Shown here: positions 17,461 to 27,459 of the stretch, one piece after another
Layout of the letters: each line of letters begins with the position of its first letter
Position numbering within the stretch: position 1 is the stretch's first letter
NCBI GenBank assembly: GCA_946498095.1
Contig: CAMMMX010000003.1
Coordinates: 90,253 to 154,252 of the forward strand
Source: an uncultured Clostridia bacterium
GTDB lineage: Bacteria > Bacillota > Clostridia > Oscillospirales > Ruminococcaceae
DNA length: 64,000 bases
Direction of reading: 5' to 3'
Program-made: the position numbers and the translations under genes
The notes under the pieces: generated by a model
Seen by the model: the letters and a program-made list of their open reading frames with translations, nothing else
Database searches by the model: none
Told to the model about the DNA's origin: nothing

Positions 17461-19002
17461 ATGGAGCTTCATATGAACAGGGAATCGGTTTGTGTCAATG
17501 AGCTGGCGTATGACGGTGTGGCGGAACAAGCTGTCGAGCTCGATTACCTGTTGCCGGACTATTGCGCCGATATCTTCAAGGTTCTGAAATGCCAGCTGAC
17601 GCCGAAGGTTGTTTCCTATCATGTGTCGGGGGATAAGCTTACGGTGGATACAGTGGTGCTGATTAAGGTGCTTTACCTCAGTGAAGACATGAAGGCCATG
17701 AAATGTATCGATCAGAAGTTGACTTATTCCAAGACAGTGGAACTGAATGCCTCTTGTGAAAACCCCGTTGTACATATCCGTCCTAAAACGGACTATGTCA
17801 ATTGCCGGGTAGTCAATTCTCGCCGGATCGATATACGCGGGGCAATCAGCTGCCAGATCAAGGTTTATGCACAGATAAGAAAGGACGTTCTTTGCGATGT
17901 GGAAGGGATGGGGGTCCAGCAGCGCAGGCGTCAAATTCCTTATACGAGCGGGCGGAAGCTGGCGAATAAACAATTTACCGTGCGCGAGGAACTGGAGACC
18001 GGTTTCGCACATGCCAGTGTCGGGACGATTTTGAAGGCGACTTGTGACGCTGTCGTTACCGACTGTAAGGTCATCAGCGGAAAGATCATTGCAAAAGGGG
18101 AAGCTCGGCTTTGCGTTCTGTTTGTCAACGCCGATGATGCATGCAAAACGGAAAAGTTGGAATATACCATACCCATCAGCCAGATTGTGGATGTCGAAGG
18201 TGTGGATGAAAGCTTTCAGTGTTATGTTACCTGCTATGTGATTACCTGCGATGTAACTGCGCACCAGAATGCACCAGACGATCCACAAATGTTGGCTTGT
18301 GAAATCGTCCTGTCCATCCAGTGCTCGGCCAATGGGAAGAGGGAGTTTGCTGGCGTACTCGATGAATACTCAACAGCCTACGAAACGGATCACAGTAGTG
18401 CAGATGTTAGAACGGAAGAATTGGAAAACATTCTGAACGAAACCGTATCACAAAAGTGTGCCATTGATACCGGCGACAGCGCGATTGAGGGCGTGATTGA
18501 TGTCTGGGCAACGGTGGGGGGGATTCACACAGCTTGCGAAAATGGAACGCTTGTCATAACAGCGTCTCCGGTCGTCAGTCTGCTTGCCATCGATACCGAT
18601 AGAAACATCGTATACTTTGAAAAAAACTGCGAGCTGGAAGCGAAGATTCCTCTCTTGGATCAGGACGCCTGTTACAGCGCAGATCCGGACTTGGACATCC
18701 AATCCGTCAGCTATACATTGACCGGAGCCAATACGGTGGAAGTCAAAATAGATTTTAAGATAGGCGGATGCGTCTACAAGTCAACGGTATGGAAGTTATT
18801 GGAGGATATGCGGGTCCATGAAGACGCACCAAAGACGCGCGAGAAAAACTATGCGATGACGCTTTATTATGCGGATACCGGTGAAAACGTCTGGGATATC
18901 GCCAAGCACTATAACACCCCCGTTCTGGCGGTGATGGAAGCAAACGACCTCGAGGACGAGACGATTTCCAGGCGGGGCGTTCTGTTAATCCCCATGGCAT
19001 AA
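17461..19002 (+). CDS. sipL: SpoIVA-interacting coat protein SipL (SPOCS and LysM domains)
   Basis: 513 residues. Two or more DUF3794/SPOCS modules fill the first about 450 residues (for example EQAVELDYLLPDYCADIFKVLKC near 25). The C-terminus is a LysM domain (YADTGENVWDIAKHYNTPVLAVMEANDL, about 465-495). In Clostridioides difficile SipL binds SpoIVA through LysM and is needed for coat assembly around the forespore. Here spoIVA follows 17 bases downstream, which supports the call. ATG 17461 has AGAGGAG eight bases upstream. A CATACAAG sequence at 17359 resembles a sigma-E -10, but no good -35 is visible. Confidence 0.88.
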   Translation: MELHMNRESVCVNELAYDGVAEQAVELDYLLPDYCADIFKVLKCQLTPKVVSYHVSGDKLTVDTVVLIKVLYLSEDMKAMKCIDQKLTYSKTVELNASCENPVVHIRPKTDYVNCRVVNSRRIDIRGAISCQIKVYAQIRKDVLCDVEGMGVQQRRRQIPYTSGRKLANKQFTVREELETGFAHASVGTILKATCDAVVTDCKVISGKIIAKGEARLCVLFVNADDACKTEKLEYTIPISQIVDVEGVDESFQCYVTCYVITCDVTAHQNAPDDPQMLACEIVLSIQCSANGKREFAGVLDEYSTAYETDHSSADVRTEELENILNETVSQKCAIDTGDSAIEGVIDVWATVGGIHTACENGTLVITASPVVSLLAIDTDRNIVYFEKNCELEAKIPLLDQDACYSADPDLDIQSVSYTLTGANTVEVKIDFKIGGCVYKSTVWKLLEDMRVHEDAPKTREKNYAMTLYYADTGENVWDIAKHYNTPVLAVMEANDLEDETISRRGVLLIPMA

Positions 19003-19019
19003 GGAAGGAGAGCTGTAAC

Positions 19020-20492
19020 ATGGAGAACAACATCTATCAAGATATTGCCAAACGGACCGACGGGGATATTTACATCGGTGTTGTCGGACCGGTCCGTACA
19101 GGAAAATCCACACTCATTAAAAAGTTTATGGAGACGCTGGTCATTCCGAATATCCAAAGCGACTTTCGAAGGGAGCGCGCCACCGACGAGCTTCCGCAGT
19201 CAGCGGCTGGTAAGACGATTATGACCACCGAACCCAAATTCATTCCGGAGGAAGCGGTGGAGGTCTCTCTTGGCAATGCAAAATTCAATGTGCGTATGAT
19301 TGACTGCGTTGGTTATATCGTACCGAGTGCGATCGGATACATCGAAAATGAAATGCCCCGTATGGTGATGACGCCGTGGTTTGACAGTGAAGTACCTTTC
19401 AATATGGCGGCGGAAGTCGGGACACAAAAAGTTATCAACGATCATTCCACGATAGGCCTAGTTGTGACGACCGATGGAAGCATCAGCGATATCCCGCGTG
19501 AGGAATATGAGGAGTGTGAAGAGCGGGTTGTCCGGGAGCTGAAGGAGATCAATAAACCCTTTATTGTGTTGCTCAATTGTGTGAATCCCACATCGGAGCA
19601 AAGCCGGGCACTGCGTACCCAAATGGAGGAACGATACGGTGTTCCGGTACTGGCGGTGAACTGTCTGGAATTGGACGAGGATGATATTCGGGAAATCATC
19701 TCCCAGATTTTATTTTCTTTCCCCGTAAAGGAAATTTGTGTAGATATCCCTAGATGGATCACAGTCCTACCTAAGGAACACTGGCTGAAAAACCAAGTGT
19801 TTACCGCGATCCGGGAAGCAGCAGAGGGGATTGAACATATCAGTGAAGTGGAACAAATCAGCGGCAAGCTGCAAAATTGCGAGAACGTCACCCACTGCCG
19901 TGTCGATAATATCGATCTTGGCAGCGGTAGCGCAGTCGTCTCGGTCCTGATCAATAACGATCTTTTTTATCAAATTCTGGGGGAAGAGACTGGGCTGGAA
20001 ATTCATGACGAAGGCGATTTGATGCCTTGTATGCTGGAACTGGCACAAATGAAACGGGAATTTGAAAAGGTACGCGGGGCCTTACAGGAGGTCAACGCGA
20101 CAGGGTACGGCATCGTCATGCCCTCCATGGAGGAACTTTCGCTGGAGGAGCCGGAGATCGTCAAGCAGGGAGGCAAGTATGGGGTACGCCTTAAGGCGAG
20201 CGCGCCATCTATCCACATGATGAAGGCGGATATTACAACAGAGGTTTCTCCGATTGTTGGCAGCGAAAAACAGTCGGAAGAGCTGGTCATGTACTTGCTC
20301 AAAGAGTTCGAAGAAAGTCCGCAAAAGATCTGGGAGTCGAATATTTTTGGTACTTCGCTTCATGATTTGGTCAACGAGGGCCTGCGTAACAAGCTGTACC
20401 GGATGCCTAGCGACGCCCGCCTCAAACTGCAGGAGACAATCGAACGGATCATTAACGAAGGCTGCGGAGGACTTATCTGCATCATCCTTTAA
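19020..20492 (+). CDS. spoIVA: Stage IV sporulation protein A (spore coat ATPase)
   Basis: 490 residues, as expected. SpoIVA is made in the mother cell, binds the forespore outer membrane and polymerises by ATP hydrolysis into the basement layer of the coat. The P-loop GPVRTGKST is at residues 23-31; the TRAFAC-like core follows with RMIDCVGY (about 95), and the C-terminal region includes the long helical and polymerisation parts ending in GGLICIIL. ATG 19020 follows AAGGAAGGAGAG. It forms a two-gene unit with sipL, the two partners at the coat interface. Confidence 0.96.
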   Translation: MENNIYQDIAKRTDGDIYIGVVGPVRTGKSTLIKKFMETLVIPNIQSDFRRERATDELPQSAAGKTIMTTEPKFIPEEAVEVSLGNAKFNVRMIDCVGYIVPSAIGYIENEMPRMVMTPWFDSEVPFNMAAEVGTQKVINDHSTIGLVVTTDGSISDIPREEYEECEERVVRELKEINKPFIVLLNCVNPTSEQSRALRTQMEERYGVPVLAVNCLELDEDDIREIISQILFSFPVKEICVDIPRWITVLPKEHWLKNQVFTAIREAAEGIEHISEVEQISGKLQNCENVTHCRVDNIDLGSGSAVVSVLINNDLFYQILGEETGLEIHDEGDLMPCMLELAQMKREFEKVRGALQEVNATGYGIVMPSMEELSLEEPEIVKQGGKYGVRLKASAPSIHMMKADITTEVSPIVGSEKQSEELVMYLLKEFEESPQKIWESNIFGTSLHDLVNEGLRNKLYRMPSDARLKLQETIERIINEGCGGLICIIL

Positions 20493-20535
20493 TACGGCTA
20501 GCCGATTCCTTTTCCCAAAACGGTTCCATAGCGGC

Positions 20536-20566
20536 GCCCCCGGACAGCTTATCGTCCGGGGGATTT
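20536..20566 (+). terminator. Terminator-like hairpin after spoIVA
   Basis: CCCCCGGAC pairs with GTCCGGGGG (20537-20545 and 20554-20562); the T run after it is short. Confidence 0.55.
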
Positions 20567-20739
20567 CTCTGCTTGGATGATAACAGCGCCGCTATACAAG
20601 ACCGGCGGGATATGCTACAATAAAAGAGCCTATCCGATTACAGACAGGCTTCGTGAATGAAAAGGACTACCCCTACTGCAAAAAATTATACGTTAGGAAA
20701 GCGATCGGGAATCAATTGCCGGGAGGAATTGGAAAAAAG

Positions 20740-21285
20740 ATGTCGGGAAATCATGAAAGATTTTTTCCGCAGATCGGAATGCGAAATGTCAAGACTGCGG
20801 TGTCGGTGCTGATCTGTCTGTTTCTGTCTGCACTGCTGCGGCGTCACAGCGCATTTTACGCTTGCATCGCTGCGGTCATGTGTATCCAGCCCTCCTATGA
20901 CAAGACCCTTCGTTATGGTTTGAACCGGTTTATCGGGACGGTGATTGGAGGAACGGTTGGATATTTTGTGCTGGAGCTGTCGCTCCTGCTGCCGTCGACC
21001 TGGTGGTGTTTCAAATTTTTTCTATATGCAGTTTGTATCATTTTGCTGATTTACATCTGCGGCTTAATCCGCCGTGCAGGTTCCTCCGCCATTTGCTGTA
21101 TCGTTTTTCTCAGCATCGTGACCAACGTCGACAGGGGGATACAAGATACGCTGCTATATGTGGTTAACCGCGTTATCGATACGACGATAGGGATCGCGGT
21201 GGCGATGGCGGTCGATCGTTTGCTGTTTGTCCCGGATTGGTTGCGGTTGCGTTTGCAGCGGTTTCTTCCCCAAAGGAAAGAGTGA
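20740..21285 (+). CDS. Aromatic acid exporter/FUSC-like membrane protein
   Basis: About 181 residues with four to five transmembrane helices. The sequence KTAVSVLICLFLSALLRR...FYACIAAVMCIQPS and LNRFIGTVIGGTVGYFVL match the N-terminal membrane domain of the aromatic acid exporter/FUSC superfamily, which exports small aromatic acids or related solutes. The C-terminal cytosolic domain found in larger members is missing, so it is the short form. ATG 20740 lies 12 bases after GGGAGGA; the frame opens at GTG 20653, but that upstream part is not membrane-like. A likely promoter (TATACA-17-TACAAT, 20593-20621) and a leader hairpin (AGCCTATC/GACAGGCT) precede it. Confidence 0.75.
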   Translation: MSGNHERFFPQIGMRNVKTAVSVLICLFLSALLRRHSAFYACIAAVMCIQPSYDKTLRYGLNRFIGTVIGGTVGYFVLELSLLLPSTWWCFKFFLYAVCIILLIYICGLIRRAGSSAICCIVFLSIVTNVDRGIQDTLLYVVNRVIDTTIGIAVAMAVDRLLFVPDWLRLRLQRFLPQRKE

Positions 21286-21323
21286 GCGCAAAAAAGAAGA
21301 GGTATTTGTTTGCAAAAAACCGC

Positions 21324-21352
21324 TTGTATTTCTTAGCGTTATGCGGTACAAT
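21324..21352 (+). promoter_or_regulatory. Sigma-A promoter of the fucI-GH3 unit
   Basis: TTGTAT (21324-21329), 17 bases, TACAAT (21347-21352). Confidence 0.65.
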
Positions 21353-21391
21353 GTTTTCATAATGGATGCGTGAAACGATGCGTTCGCCATC

Positions 21392-21407
21392 CTGGAGTAT
21401 ACTCCAG
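21392..21407. promoter_or_regulatory. 16-base perfect palindrome in the fucI leader (candidate operator)
   Basis: CTGGAGTATACTCCAG reads the same on both strands. It lies about 33 bases after the likely transcription start and just before the ribosome binding site of fucI, a good place for a sugar-responsive repressor. No regulator gene is adjacent. Confidence 0.55.
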
Positions 21408-21433
21408 ATTTAACAGAAAGGCAGGGAAACTTG

Positions 21434-23206
21434 ATGAGTTACCCGAAAATAGGTATCCGGCCTGTCATCGACGGTCGGATGGGCGGTCTCCGTGTACGAG
21501 AAGGCTTGGAAGAACAGACGATGAATATGGCGACTGCTGCTGCTGAGCTTATCAGCAAAAATCTGAAATACACAGACGGCACGCCGGTACAGTGTGTGAT
21601 CGCGGATACGACCATCGGCGGCGGCGCCGAAGCGGGCCGCTGTGCGGATAAGTTCGCGCACGAGGATGTTTGTGCGACCTTGACGGTCACGCCGTGTTGG
21701 TGCTACGGCAGCGAAGTTATGGATATTGATCCGTTGACCATCAAAGCAGTGTGGGGCTTTAATGGCACCGAACGGCCTGGAGCGGTCTTTTTGGCGGCTG
21801 TCATGGCTGCGCATGCGCATAAGGGGCTGCCGGCATTTGCGATTTATGGTCATGATGTGCAGGATGCCAGCGACAGAAGTGTCCCGGATGATGTGAAGGA
21901 GAAGATCTTGCGTTTTGCGCGCTGTGCTGTTGCGGTTGGTCAGATGCGTCGGAAAGCTTATGTAGGGCTGGGTTCCGTTTCAATGGGCATCATGGGATCC
22001 TATGTGGAGCAGCAGATGCTGCAGGATTATTTCGGTATTCGTGCGGAATGGGTCGATATGGCCGAGGTGCTGCGTCGTATCCAGCTGGGGATCTATGATC
22101 ACGACGAGTACGAGAAGGCACTGAAGTGGGCGAAGGAGAAGTGTCCGGAAGGGTTTGATAAAAACCCCGAGCATATGCGTCATTCCCGCGAGCAGAAGGA
22201 TAAGGAATGGGAGTTCAACATCAAGCAGACGTTGGTTTGCCGGGATATCCTGATGGGCAACCCCAAGCTGAAAGAGATGGGATTCCCCGAGGAGTCTAAC
22301 GGCCGTAACGCCATTCTTGGCGGCTTCCAGGGACAGCGTATGTGGTCCGACTGGCAGCCGAATGCGGACTTTACAGAAGCGATTCTCAACTCGACCTTTG
22401 ATTGGAACGGCAAACGCGAGCCGATTTCCTTTGCAACCGAAAATGATTCCTTCAATGGACTGTCCATGCTGTTTGGTAAGCTGCTGACCGGTACCGCAAG
22501 CGTCTTCGCCGATGTACGTACGTACTGGAGCCCCGATTCTGTCGAGCGTGTGACTGGTAAGCGTCCTGAGGGACGGGCGAAGGACGGCTTCATTCATCTG
22601 ATTAATTCCGGATCCGCTGCATTGGACGCCACTGGTATGTCCAAAGATGAAAACGGAAACGGCGTCATGAAACCTTGGTGGGATATGACGCAGCAGGATA
22701 TTGACGCCTGCCTGAGCGTGACCGACTGGTGCCCGGCGGATCTCGGCTATTTCCGAGGCGGCGGATTCTCGTCCCATTTCAAGACACGCGCGGAAATGCC
22801 AGTGACGATGATTCGTCTCAACTACATAAATGGACTGGGACCGGTTTTGCAGCTCGCCGAAGGATATACCGTCACGCTGCCGGATGATATGCATGAGAAG
22901 CTGGATATGCGTACCGATCCGACTTGGCCTACCACCTGGTTTGCTCCTCGTCTGAACGGTAAGGACTGCTTTACTGATGTTTATAGTGTCATGGCGAACT
23001 GGGGAGCCAATCATGGTTCCTTGACCTACGGCCATATCGGTAAAGACCTGCTTACGTTGGCGAGCATGCTGCGCATTCCTGTGTCGCTGCACAATATAGA
23101 TGAGAAGGATATCTTCCGTCCTCATGTCTTTGGCGCTTTCGGTACCAAGGATAAGGAGAGCGCAGATTTTGCCGCCTGCAAAAATTACGGGCCGCTTTAC
23201 AAGTAA
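21434..23206 (+). CDS. fucI: L-fucose isomerase
   Basis: 590 residues, the FucI norm. Converts L-fucose to L-fuculose (and often D-arabinose to D-ribulose), opening fucose catabolism in the cytosol. The N-terminus [26 protein letters not shown] is characteristic, and metal-ligand regions fall in [21 protein letters not shown] (about 340) and in the C-terminal [18 protein letters not shown] 21434 (after TTG 21431) follows AAAGGCAGGG. No fucose kinase, aldolase or permease lies in the window. The adjacent GH3 gene suggests use of plant or host glycans. Confidence 0.95.
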   Translation: MSYPKIGIRPVIDGRMGGLRVREGLEEQTMNMATAAAELISKNLKYTDGTPVQCVIADTTIGGGAEAGRCADKFAHEDVCATLTVTPCWCYGSEVMDIDPLTIKAVWGFNGTERPGAVFLAAVMAAHAHKGLPAFAIYGHDVQDASDRSVPDDVKEKILRFARCAVAVGQMRRKAYVGLGSVSMGIMGSYVEQQMLQDYFGIRAEWVDMAEVLRRIQLGIYDHDEYEKALKWAKEKCPEGFDKNPEHMRHSREQKDKEWEFNIKQTLVCRDILMGNPKLKEMGFPEESNGRNAILGGFQGQRMWSDWQPNADFTEAILNSTFDWNGKREPISFATENDSFNGLSMLFGKLLTGTASVFADVRTYWSPDSVERVTGKRPEGRAKDGFIHLINSGSAALDATGMSKDENGNGVMKPWWDMTQQDIDACLSVTDWCPADLGYFRGGGFSSHFKTRAEMPVTMIRLNYINGLGPVLQLAEGYTVTLPDDMHEKLDMRTDPTWPTTWFAPRLNGKDCFTDVYSVMANWGANHGSLTYGHIGKDLLTLASMLRIPVSLHNIDEKDIFRPHVFGAFGTKDKESADFAACKNYGPLYK

Positions 23207-23300
23207 CTTGGAAACTGTAAAGGGTGGCGATGGGTGAAACCGTCTCCGCCCTTTATGGGTTTTGCCCGTCCACTGGGATGGGAAGATAAAGGAGGAAACT

Positions 23301-25436
23301 ATGGAGTACGTTAAATACCTGGATGAGTCGCTCCCGGACAAGGAGCGCGCTGCCGATCTCGTATCGCGGATGACGCTGGAGGAAAAAGCGTCACAGCTGA
23401 AATATGACGCGTCTGCTGTGGAACGGCTTGGTATCCCAAGTTATAACTGGTGGAACGAGGCGCTGCACGGCGTTGCGCGTGCCGGAACTGCGACGATGTT
23501 CCCACAGGCCATCGCGCTGGCAGCGATGTTTGATGATGTTCTGCTGGAAAAGATCGCTGACGTGATTTCCACCGAAGGACGAGCGAAATACAATCAATAC
23601 ACGAAAAAAGGAGATCGCGCCATTTATAAGGGTTTGACATACTGGTCCCCGAATGTAAATATTTTCAGGGATCCCCGTTGGGGGAGAGGACATGAGACCT
23701 ACGGCGAAGATCCGTTCCTGTCGTCGCGTTTGGGCGTCGCATTTGTCAAAGGGATTCAGGGAAAGGGAAAGAGGCTGAAAGCAGCAGCTTGTGCGAAACA
23801 TTTTGCTGTTCATAGCGGGCCCGAGCACAATCGGCACTCTTTCAACGCAGTCGTCAGCAAGAAGGACATGTATGAAACTTATCTTCCCGCTTTTGAAGCC
23901 TGCGTCAAGGAAGCGAAAGTGGAGAGTGTTATGGGTGCTTATAACCGTACGAACGGCGAGCCCTGTTGCGGCAGCAAGACGTTGCTGAAGGATATCTTAC
24001 GCGGGAAATGGAAATTTGACGGCCATGTTGTGTCCGACTGTGGCGCATTGGGAGATTTCCATTATCATCACCTGGTTACCAAAAGTTTTGAAGAATCTGC
24101 GGCGCTTGCGTTGACGAACGGCTGTGATCTCAACTGCGGAGGAACCTACCTTTATGTCCTCAGTGCTCTGGAAAAAGGCCTGATTACGGAAGAGGATATC
24201 GACCGTTCCGTTACCCGGCTGATGACAACTCGGATCCGTTTGGGCATGTTTGACAAGCAGTGCGAATATGATAGTATTCCCTATGCGGCGAACGATTGCC
24301 AGGCACATAAGGACATGGCGTTGGAAGCGTCAAAAAAAGCGATGGTACTTCTGAAGAACAATGGACTGCTGCCGTTGGACAAGGAAAAGTTATCCACCAT
24401 TGCAGTCATCGGCCCTAATGCGAACAGCAGAAGTGTGCTGAAAGGAAATTATGAAGGCGTTCCGTCCCGTTACGTGACGTTGCTGGAGGGGATCCAGAAC
24501 TATGTGGGCGGGGACGTGCGTGTCGAATATGCGATGGGCAGCCCTCTGTATTTGAATCCTGTCGAGGGGCAGGAGCCTTATAACGAGTATCTATCTGAAG
24601 CGATTATTTGTGCGGAGGAAGCTGACGTCGCGATTCTCTGCCTAGGCCTCGATCCTTCAATGGAAGGGGAAGAGGGTGATGCGCATAATCCATACGGTTC
24701 CGGAGATAAGGCAACGCTCGATCTGCCGCCTTGCCAGGAAGAGTTGTTGCGAAAGGTCGTAGAAACTGGCACGCCGACGGTACTGATTTTGGCGAATGGC
24801 AGCGCATTAAGCGTTAATTATGCCGATGAACATTGCGATGCTATCCTGGAGGCATGGTATTCCGGGCAGCAGGGTGGTGACGCAGCGGCATCTATCCTGT
24901 TTGGCGAATGTTCACCGTCAGGCAAGCTGCCGGTCACTTTCTACAGAAGCACCGAAGAACTGCCTGATTTTGAGGACTATGCGATGAAGAACCGCACCTA
25001 CCGTTACATGGAGAAGGAGGCGCTGTATCCGTTCGGTTACGGCCTGACTTACGGAAAGGCAGCGGTGACGGATCTGCAAGCGCCGGAACAGGTGCGGGAA
25101 GGCGAATCGTTGACGGTGCAGGTTACAATTGAAAACCAGTCCGATGTGGAAATGGAAGAGGTTGTCCAGTTATACATCAAGCATAACGGCACGCCGTATG
25201 CGGTACGCAACCACAGCTTGTGCGGATTCCAGCGTGTGTCCTTACCGGCGCATTCGTCCAAGACAGTCACACTGACGATCCGTCCGGAAAGTTTTCCCGT
25301 TGTCAATGAGGATGGCGACCGCGTTTTTGACGCAAAAAGTGCAACGTTGTTTGCGGGTATAGGGCAGCCGGACGCACGTACCGAACAGTTGACCGGCACC
25401 AAAGCGGTGAAAGCGGAGATACTTTACATTAAATAA
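23301..25436 (+). CDS. Glycoside hydrolase family 3 (beta-xylosidase-like)
   Basis: 711 residues: the N-terminal (beta/alpha)8-like domain, an alpha/beta sandwich domain (about 375-560) and a C-terminal fibronectin III-like domain (about 590-690). The catalytic nucleophile Asp is at about 246 in VVSDCGALGDF, where beta-glucosidases usually have SDWGA. The KHFAVHSGPEHNRHSF block (about 165) is typical of the xylosidase/arabinofuranosidase branch. No signal peptide is seen, so it acts in the cytosol on imported oligosaccharides. AAAGGAGG precedes ATG 23301. It is probably co-transcribed with fucI. Confidence 0.9.
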   Translation: MEYVKYLDESLPDKERAADLVSRMTLEEKASQLKYDASAVERLGIPSYNWWNEALHGVARAGTATMFPQAIALAAMFDDVLLEKIADVISTEGRAKYNQYTKKGDRAIYKGLTYWSPNVNIFRDPRWGRGHETYGEDPFLSSRLGVAFVKGIQGKGKRLKAAACAKHFAVHSGPEHNRHSFNAVVSKKDMYETYLPAFEACVKEAKVESVMGAYNRTNGEPCCGSKTLLKDILRGKWKFDGHVVSDCGALGDFHYHHLVTKSFEESAALALTNGCDLNCGGTYLYVLSALEKGLITEEDIDRSVTRLMTTRIRLGMFDKQCEYDSIPYAANDCQAHKDMALEASKKAMVLLKNNGLLPLDKEKLSTIAVIGPNANSRSVLKGNYEGVPSRYVTLLEGIQNYVGGDVRVEYAMGSPLYLNPVEGQEPYNEYLSEAIICAEEADVAILCLGLDPSMEGEEGDAHNPYGSGDKATLDLPPCQEELLRKVVETGTPTVLILANGSALSVNYADEHCDAILEAWYSGQQGGDAAASILFGECSPSGKLPVTFYRSTEELPDFEDYAMKNRTYRYMEKEALYPFGYGLTYGKAAVTDLQAPEQVREGESLTVQVTIENQSDVEMEEVVQLYIKHNGTPYAVRNHSLCGFQRVSLPAHSSKTVTLTIRPESFPVVNEDGDRVFDAKSATLFAGIGQPDARTEQLTGTKAVKAEILYIK

Positions 25437-25454
25437 TTCAATAGAAATCACTAT

Positions 25455-25486
25455 AAGGGGACGCCGCAGGACGTCCCCTTTTTTTC
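25455..25486 (+). terminator. Rho-independent terminator after the GH3 gene
   Basis: AAGGGGACG (25455-25463) pairs with CGTCCCCTT (25472-25480) and is followed by T residues. Confidence 0.85.
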
Positions 25487-25714
25487 ATAAGTATGAGACA
25501 CGGGATGGTTAGAGCGATATGGGAGTGAAATCAACATCTTTGGAAACATTCTTTGAAAAGAAGCGTCCATCATCTATCAGGCGGTAATAGTTCGTAAGGA
25601 ATATTTCGCGCCATCGGGGGACGACACCTGTGCTTTTTTACAACAGATAACAGGCAAAAAGGACGGTTATGTAGGGAAGAAAGCAGGAAATTCTCTGGCA
25701 GGCACATGGAAACA
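25487..25714. other. Intergenic stretch with no supported feature
   Basis: About 230 bases between two convergent genes. I see no open frame of useful length, no clear promoter and no hairpin beyond the terminator just before it. Confidence 0.5.
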
Positions 25715-27445
25715 TTACATCTCCGGTAACATGACCTGTCTCACGGACGCCCGACCGAGTACGTCGCGGTGCGCATAGTCAAACAGATAGGCAGTAGGTG
25801 TGCTTGCACCCGTTTCAAGCTGGAAGGGAAAAACCTCCAAATGGGCCAGACGGAAGATTTGCAGCGCATGCATCCCTTGATAATGGGGCAAATAGGTCGC
25901 TATATTTTTCTCATCCCGGTAAAAAGCAAAAATTTGTTCCTTATAACGCGAGTATAGATCGGTAGGAAGCCACTCTGGTGTAGATCCGATCTTCTGGTGC
26001 CGCAGCATATCGTACTTGATGTGCCATCCTATCCGATGGGTATCTGCGCTGGGTAGTTGGGATGCCAAGCGTAGCAAGATGTGGTAGCTCTCCGTTAGTG
26101 AAGGTGGTGTATCGATGTATCCGGCGGAGAAATAAAATTGGGACAGAGCTTGATAAAAATCGAAAGGGGAGGGGAACAGCTGTAGGAGCGCAGTCAAAGT
26201 ATTTCCATAGCGGCCACTGTTATAGTAAAGCTCAGTCATCTCTTCTATCCCTTTGAGGCGCAGAACATCCTCATATGAAAGCGCATCGGTGTACAATACT
26301 TCATAAGGTGGCAGTGTATGGTGGACCAGTCCGAACGTTGTCTTTTCCCGTTCCAGTCCGGAGCCTTTTAAAACCTTGAGAAAGCCAAGCTGCAGTTGGT
26401 GTGGAGCCAGTTCATACACTTCGTTGAAACTCTGTCGGAAGGCGGCATAATTTTCATAAGGCAGTCCAGCGATCAGATCCAGATGTAGGTGAACAGGGGT
26501 ATGTGTACGAAGTGCACGAACATTGTCAAACAACTTGTCCTTGGGTGCACTGCGGTGAATGGCGGACAATGTCTGCGGATGGGTAGACTGAACGCCAATC
26601 TCGAATTGGAACAGGCCTGGGCGGACGGAGGAAAGGAAGTCCAAGCATTCGCTGTCGAGAAGGTCAGCGCCGATTTCAAAGTGAAAGTTTGTTACACCAT
26701 TATCATGCGCGGCGAGGTAACGCCAGATGGACATGCAAAAGTCCTTCCGACAGTTGAAAGTGCGGTCGACGAACTTGACTTGCCGCACCTTTGCATCTAG
26801 AAAGCGCTGTAGCTGAGGCAGGACAGTGTCCAAGCTTTTAAAACGCACACTTTTTTCGCGGGAAGATAGGCAGTAGCTGCACTGAAACGGACAGCCACGC
26901 GACGCTTCATAATAGAGAATACGGTTTTTTAATACTGACAGATTGTCATAGGGGAAGGGGAGCGTGTCCAAACAGATCGGCGCAGCCTGCGGGATATGTA
27001 CAATGGATCCCTCTTGTAGGAAGGCAGCGGACGGGACACTGTCTAGGCTGGAGGCGTTTTCACGCGCATGTAACAAGGCGACCAAGGAAGCTTCTCCTTC
27101 ACCGGTCAATACACAGTCACACAAACCTTCCGTCAGGTAGGAGTCAAAGGAAAAGGATACCTCAGGTCCGCCGAAGAAGAGGAAACATTCCGGTAAAAGT
27201 TTGCGGATCTCACGTGCTAGGACGCATACTGTTTCGATGTTCCAAATATAGCAGGAAAAGCCAATCATATCAGGCTTTGCATGATACAGCTTTGCCAGAA
27301 TAGCGTCTGGACGCTGGTTTATGGTGTACTCAGCGAATGAGATTTCCGATTGAGGGAAAGTTACACGGGCATATGCATGCAGCGTACGTACCGATAAGGA
27401 TGTATGGCTGTATTTCGCGTTAATGGCGACAAGTAACGTCTTCAC
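25715..27445 (-). CDS. B12-binding domain radical SAM protein (DUF4080 type)
   Basis: 576 residues. The N-terminal 130 residues form a cobalamin-binding-like Rossmann domain (LLVAINAKYSHTSLSVRTL, GFSCYIWN). The radical SAM cluster motif CPFQCSYC lies near residue 185, within ASRGCPFQCSYCLSSRE. The C-terminal about 180 residues fit the DUF4080 tail common in Firmicutes. It should use SAM, a [4Fe-4S] cluster and possibly B12 for a methylation or other radical reaction; the substrate is unknown. GTG 27445 with AAAGGAGAG upstream is chosen; longer upstream reading crosses the SdpI remnant. It starts 15 bases after that remnant ends. Confidence 0.88.
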   Translation of the reverse strand: MKTLLVAINAKYSHTSLSVRTLHAYARVTFPQSEISFAEYTINQRPDAILAKLYHAKPDMIGFSCYIWNIETVCVLAREIRKLLPECFLFFGGPEVSFSFDSYLTEGLCDCVLTGEGEASLVALLHARENASSLDSVPSAAFLQEGSIVHIPQAAPICLDTLPFPYDNLSVLKNRILYYEASRGCPFQCSYCLSSREKSVRFKSLDTVLPQLQRFLDAKVRQVKFVDRTFNCRKDFCMSIWRYLAAHDNGVTNFHFEIGADLLDSECLDFLSSVRPGLFQFEIGVQSTHPQTLSAIHRSAPKDKLFDNVRALRTHTPVHLHLDLIAGLPYENYAAFRQSFNEVYELAPHQLQLGFLKVLKGSGLEREKTTFGLVHHTLPPYEVLYTDALSYEDVLRLKGIEEMTELYYNSGRYGNTLTALLQLFPSPFDFYQALSQFYFSAGYIDTPPSLTESYHILLRLASQLPSADTHRIGWHIKYDMLRHQKIGSTPEWLPTDLYSRYKEQIFAFYRDEKNIATYLPHYQGMHALQIFRLAHLEVFPFQLETGASTPTAYLFDYAHRDVLGRASVRQVMLPEM

Positions 27446-27459
27446 TTGTATGCTCTCCT

